From Allobosea caraganae (GTDB lineage: Bacteria; Pseudomonadota; Alphaproteobacteria; Rhizobiales; Beijerinckiaceae), in NCBI RefSeq assembly GCF_003351345.1, contig NZ_QQTO01000001.1:365740-429739 (forward strand): 64,000 nt of DNA. Reading direction: 5' to 3'. Both the position numbers and the translations under genes were made by a program. Shown here piece by piece: positions 63,837-64,000 of this stretch. Numbering within the stretch: position 1 is the stretch's first letter; each line of letters opens with the position of its first letter. Below the pieces are notes generated by a model. The model was given only the letters and a program-made list of their open reading frames with translations, searched no databases and was not told the DNA's origin.

Positions 63837-64000
63837 ATGGCCGCCTCTCTTCTCGACCGCGCATTGAGCACGCTGGAAATGATGTCGACCCGGATGGGCG
63901 GCGTCAGCGTCACCGTGGTGGCCGATGAGATCGGCCTGCCCAAGAGCGGCGCGCATCGCCTTCTCGCCGACCTGATCCGCCTCGGCTATGTCCGCCAGGA
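63837..64000 (+). CDS. IclR-family transcriptional regulator (3' partial)
   Basis: The first ~54 codons, cut by the right edge. The winged-HTH start is clear: LLDRALSTLEMMSTRMGGVS, then VTVVADEIGLPKSGAHRLLADLIRLGYV, the normal IclR N-terminus with its recognition helix (LPKSGAHRLL). It is preceded by a promoter-like sequence covered by a large palindrome, consistent with negative autoregulation. Effector and targets lie beyond the window. Confidence 0.85.
   Translation, partial: MAASLLDRALSTLEMMSTRMGGVSVTVVADEIGLPKSGAHRLLADLIRLGYVRQ

Overview
The window is about 64 kb of GC-rich alphaproteobacterial chromosome. The dense same-strand operons with 1-4 nt overlaps, the many ABC and tripartite tricarboxylate (TTT) uptake systems, the repeated short-chain dehydrogenases (SDRs) and the dual-hairpin intergenic repeats all fit a soil or rhizosphere member of the Hyphomicrobiales. 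Bosea or a close relative is my best guess, but that is an impression from gene style and repeats, not a search result. I see no rRNA, CRISPR array, intact insertion sequence, prophage or plasmid function. One tRNA is present.

Layout. 1-2664: tail of a spermidine/putrescine-type ABC importer (binding protein cut by the left edge, two permeases), then a PanE-family reductase. 3851-8018: an aliphatic-sulfonate-type ABC importer with a flavin monooxygenase, a probable organosulfur scavenging unit. 8233-10464: tRNA-Arg(CCG) followed by a T-arm duplication, an HflX-family GTPase and small ORFs, possibly an old insertion. 10800-13519: a MASE4-like sensor kinase, a FixJ-type regulator and a lone receiver. 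13871-20404: a tightly coupled six-gene operon (isochorismatase-like hydrolase, XapX protein, Tat-exported amidohydrolase, DoxX protein, MFS exporter with a fused C-terminal domain, alginate-export-type porin). 21012-25755: a phytochrome-like kinase, an Rcp1-type receiver and a REC-PAS-GGDEF-EAL protein, apparently a phosphorelay into c-di-GMP turnover. 25907-27847: an SDR and a membrane metallophosphoesterase.

28408-33667: a TTT transporter with an SDR and an MFS permease. 33684-43565 (minus strand): SDR, Gfo/Idh/MocA dehydrogenase, an NMT1-like ABC importer with two different permeases, a PEP mutase/isocitrate lyase-family enzyme, two NIPSNAP-like proteins and a LeuCD-type hydratase. A divergent LysR regulator follows, then a convergent IclR regulator. 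45879-52608: a 33-codon ORF coupled to an SDR, two further SDRs whose catalytic residues are degenerate, an ABC importer, an alpha/beta hydrolase and a 2,4'-dihydroxyacetophenone-dioxygenase-like cupin. This looks like an inducible uptake-and-degradation operon. 52944-61715: glutathione transferase, Ohr-type peroxidase, an unknown protein, two Tat-exported alpha/beta hydrolases around a large winged-helix/ATPase/TPR regulator, and an AraC regulator. 62051-64000: Lrp regulator divergent from a saccharopine-dehydrogenase-family enzyme, then the start of an IclR gene with a self-overlapping operator.

The most interesting points are the catabolic operon with two motif-degenerate tandem SDRs (46795-48395), the LeuCD/NIPSNAP/PEP-mutase-family operon (39245-43565), the amidohydrolase/XapX/DoxX/MFS-fusion/porin operon, and three copies of a 105-bp two-hairpin repeat whose end supplies the stop codon of the adjacent gene in two cases.
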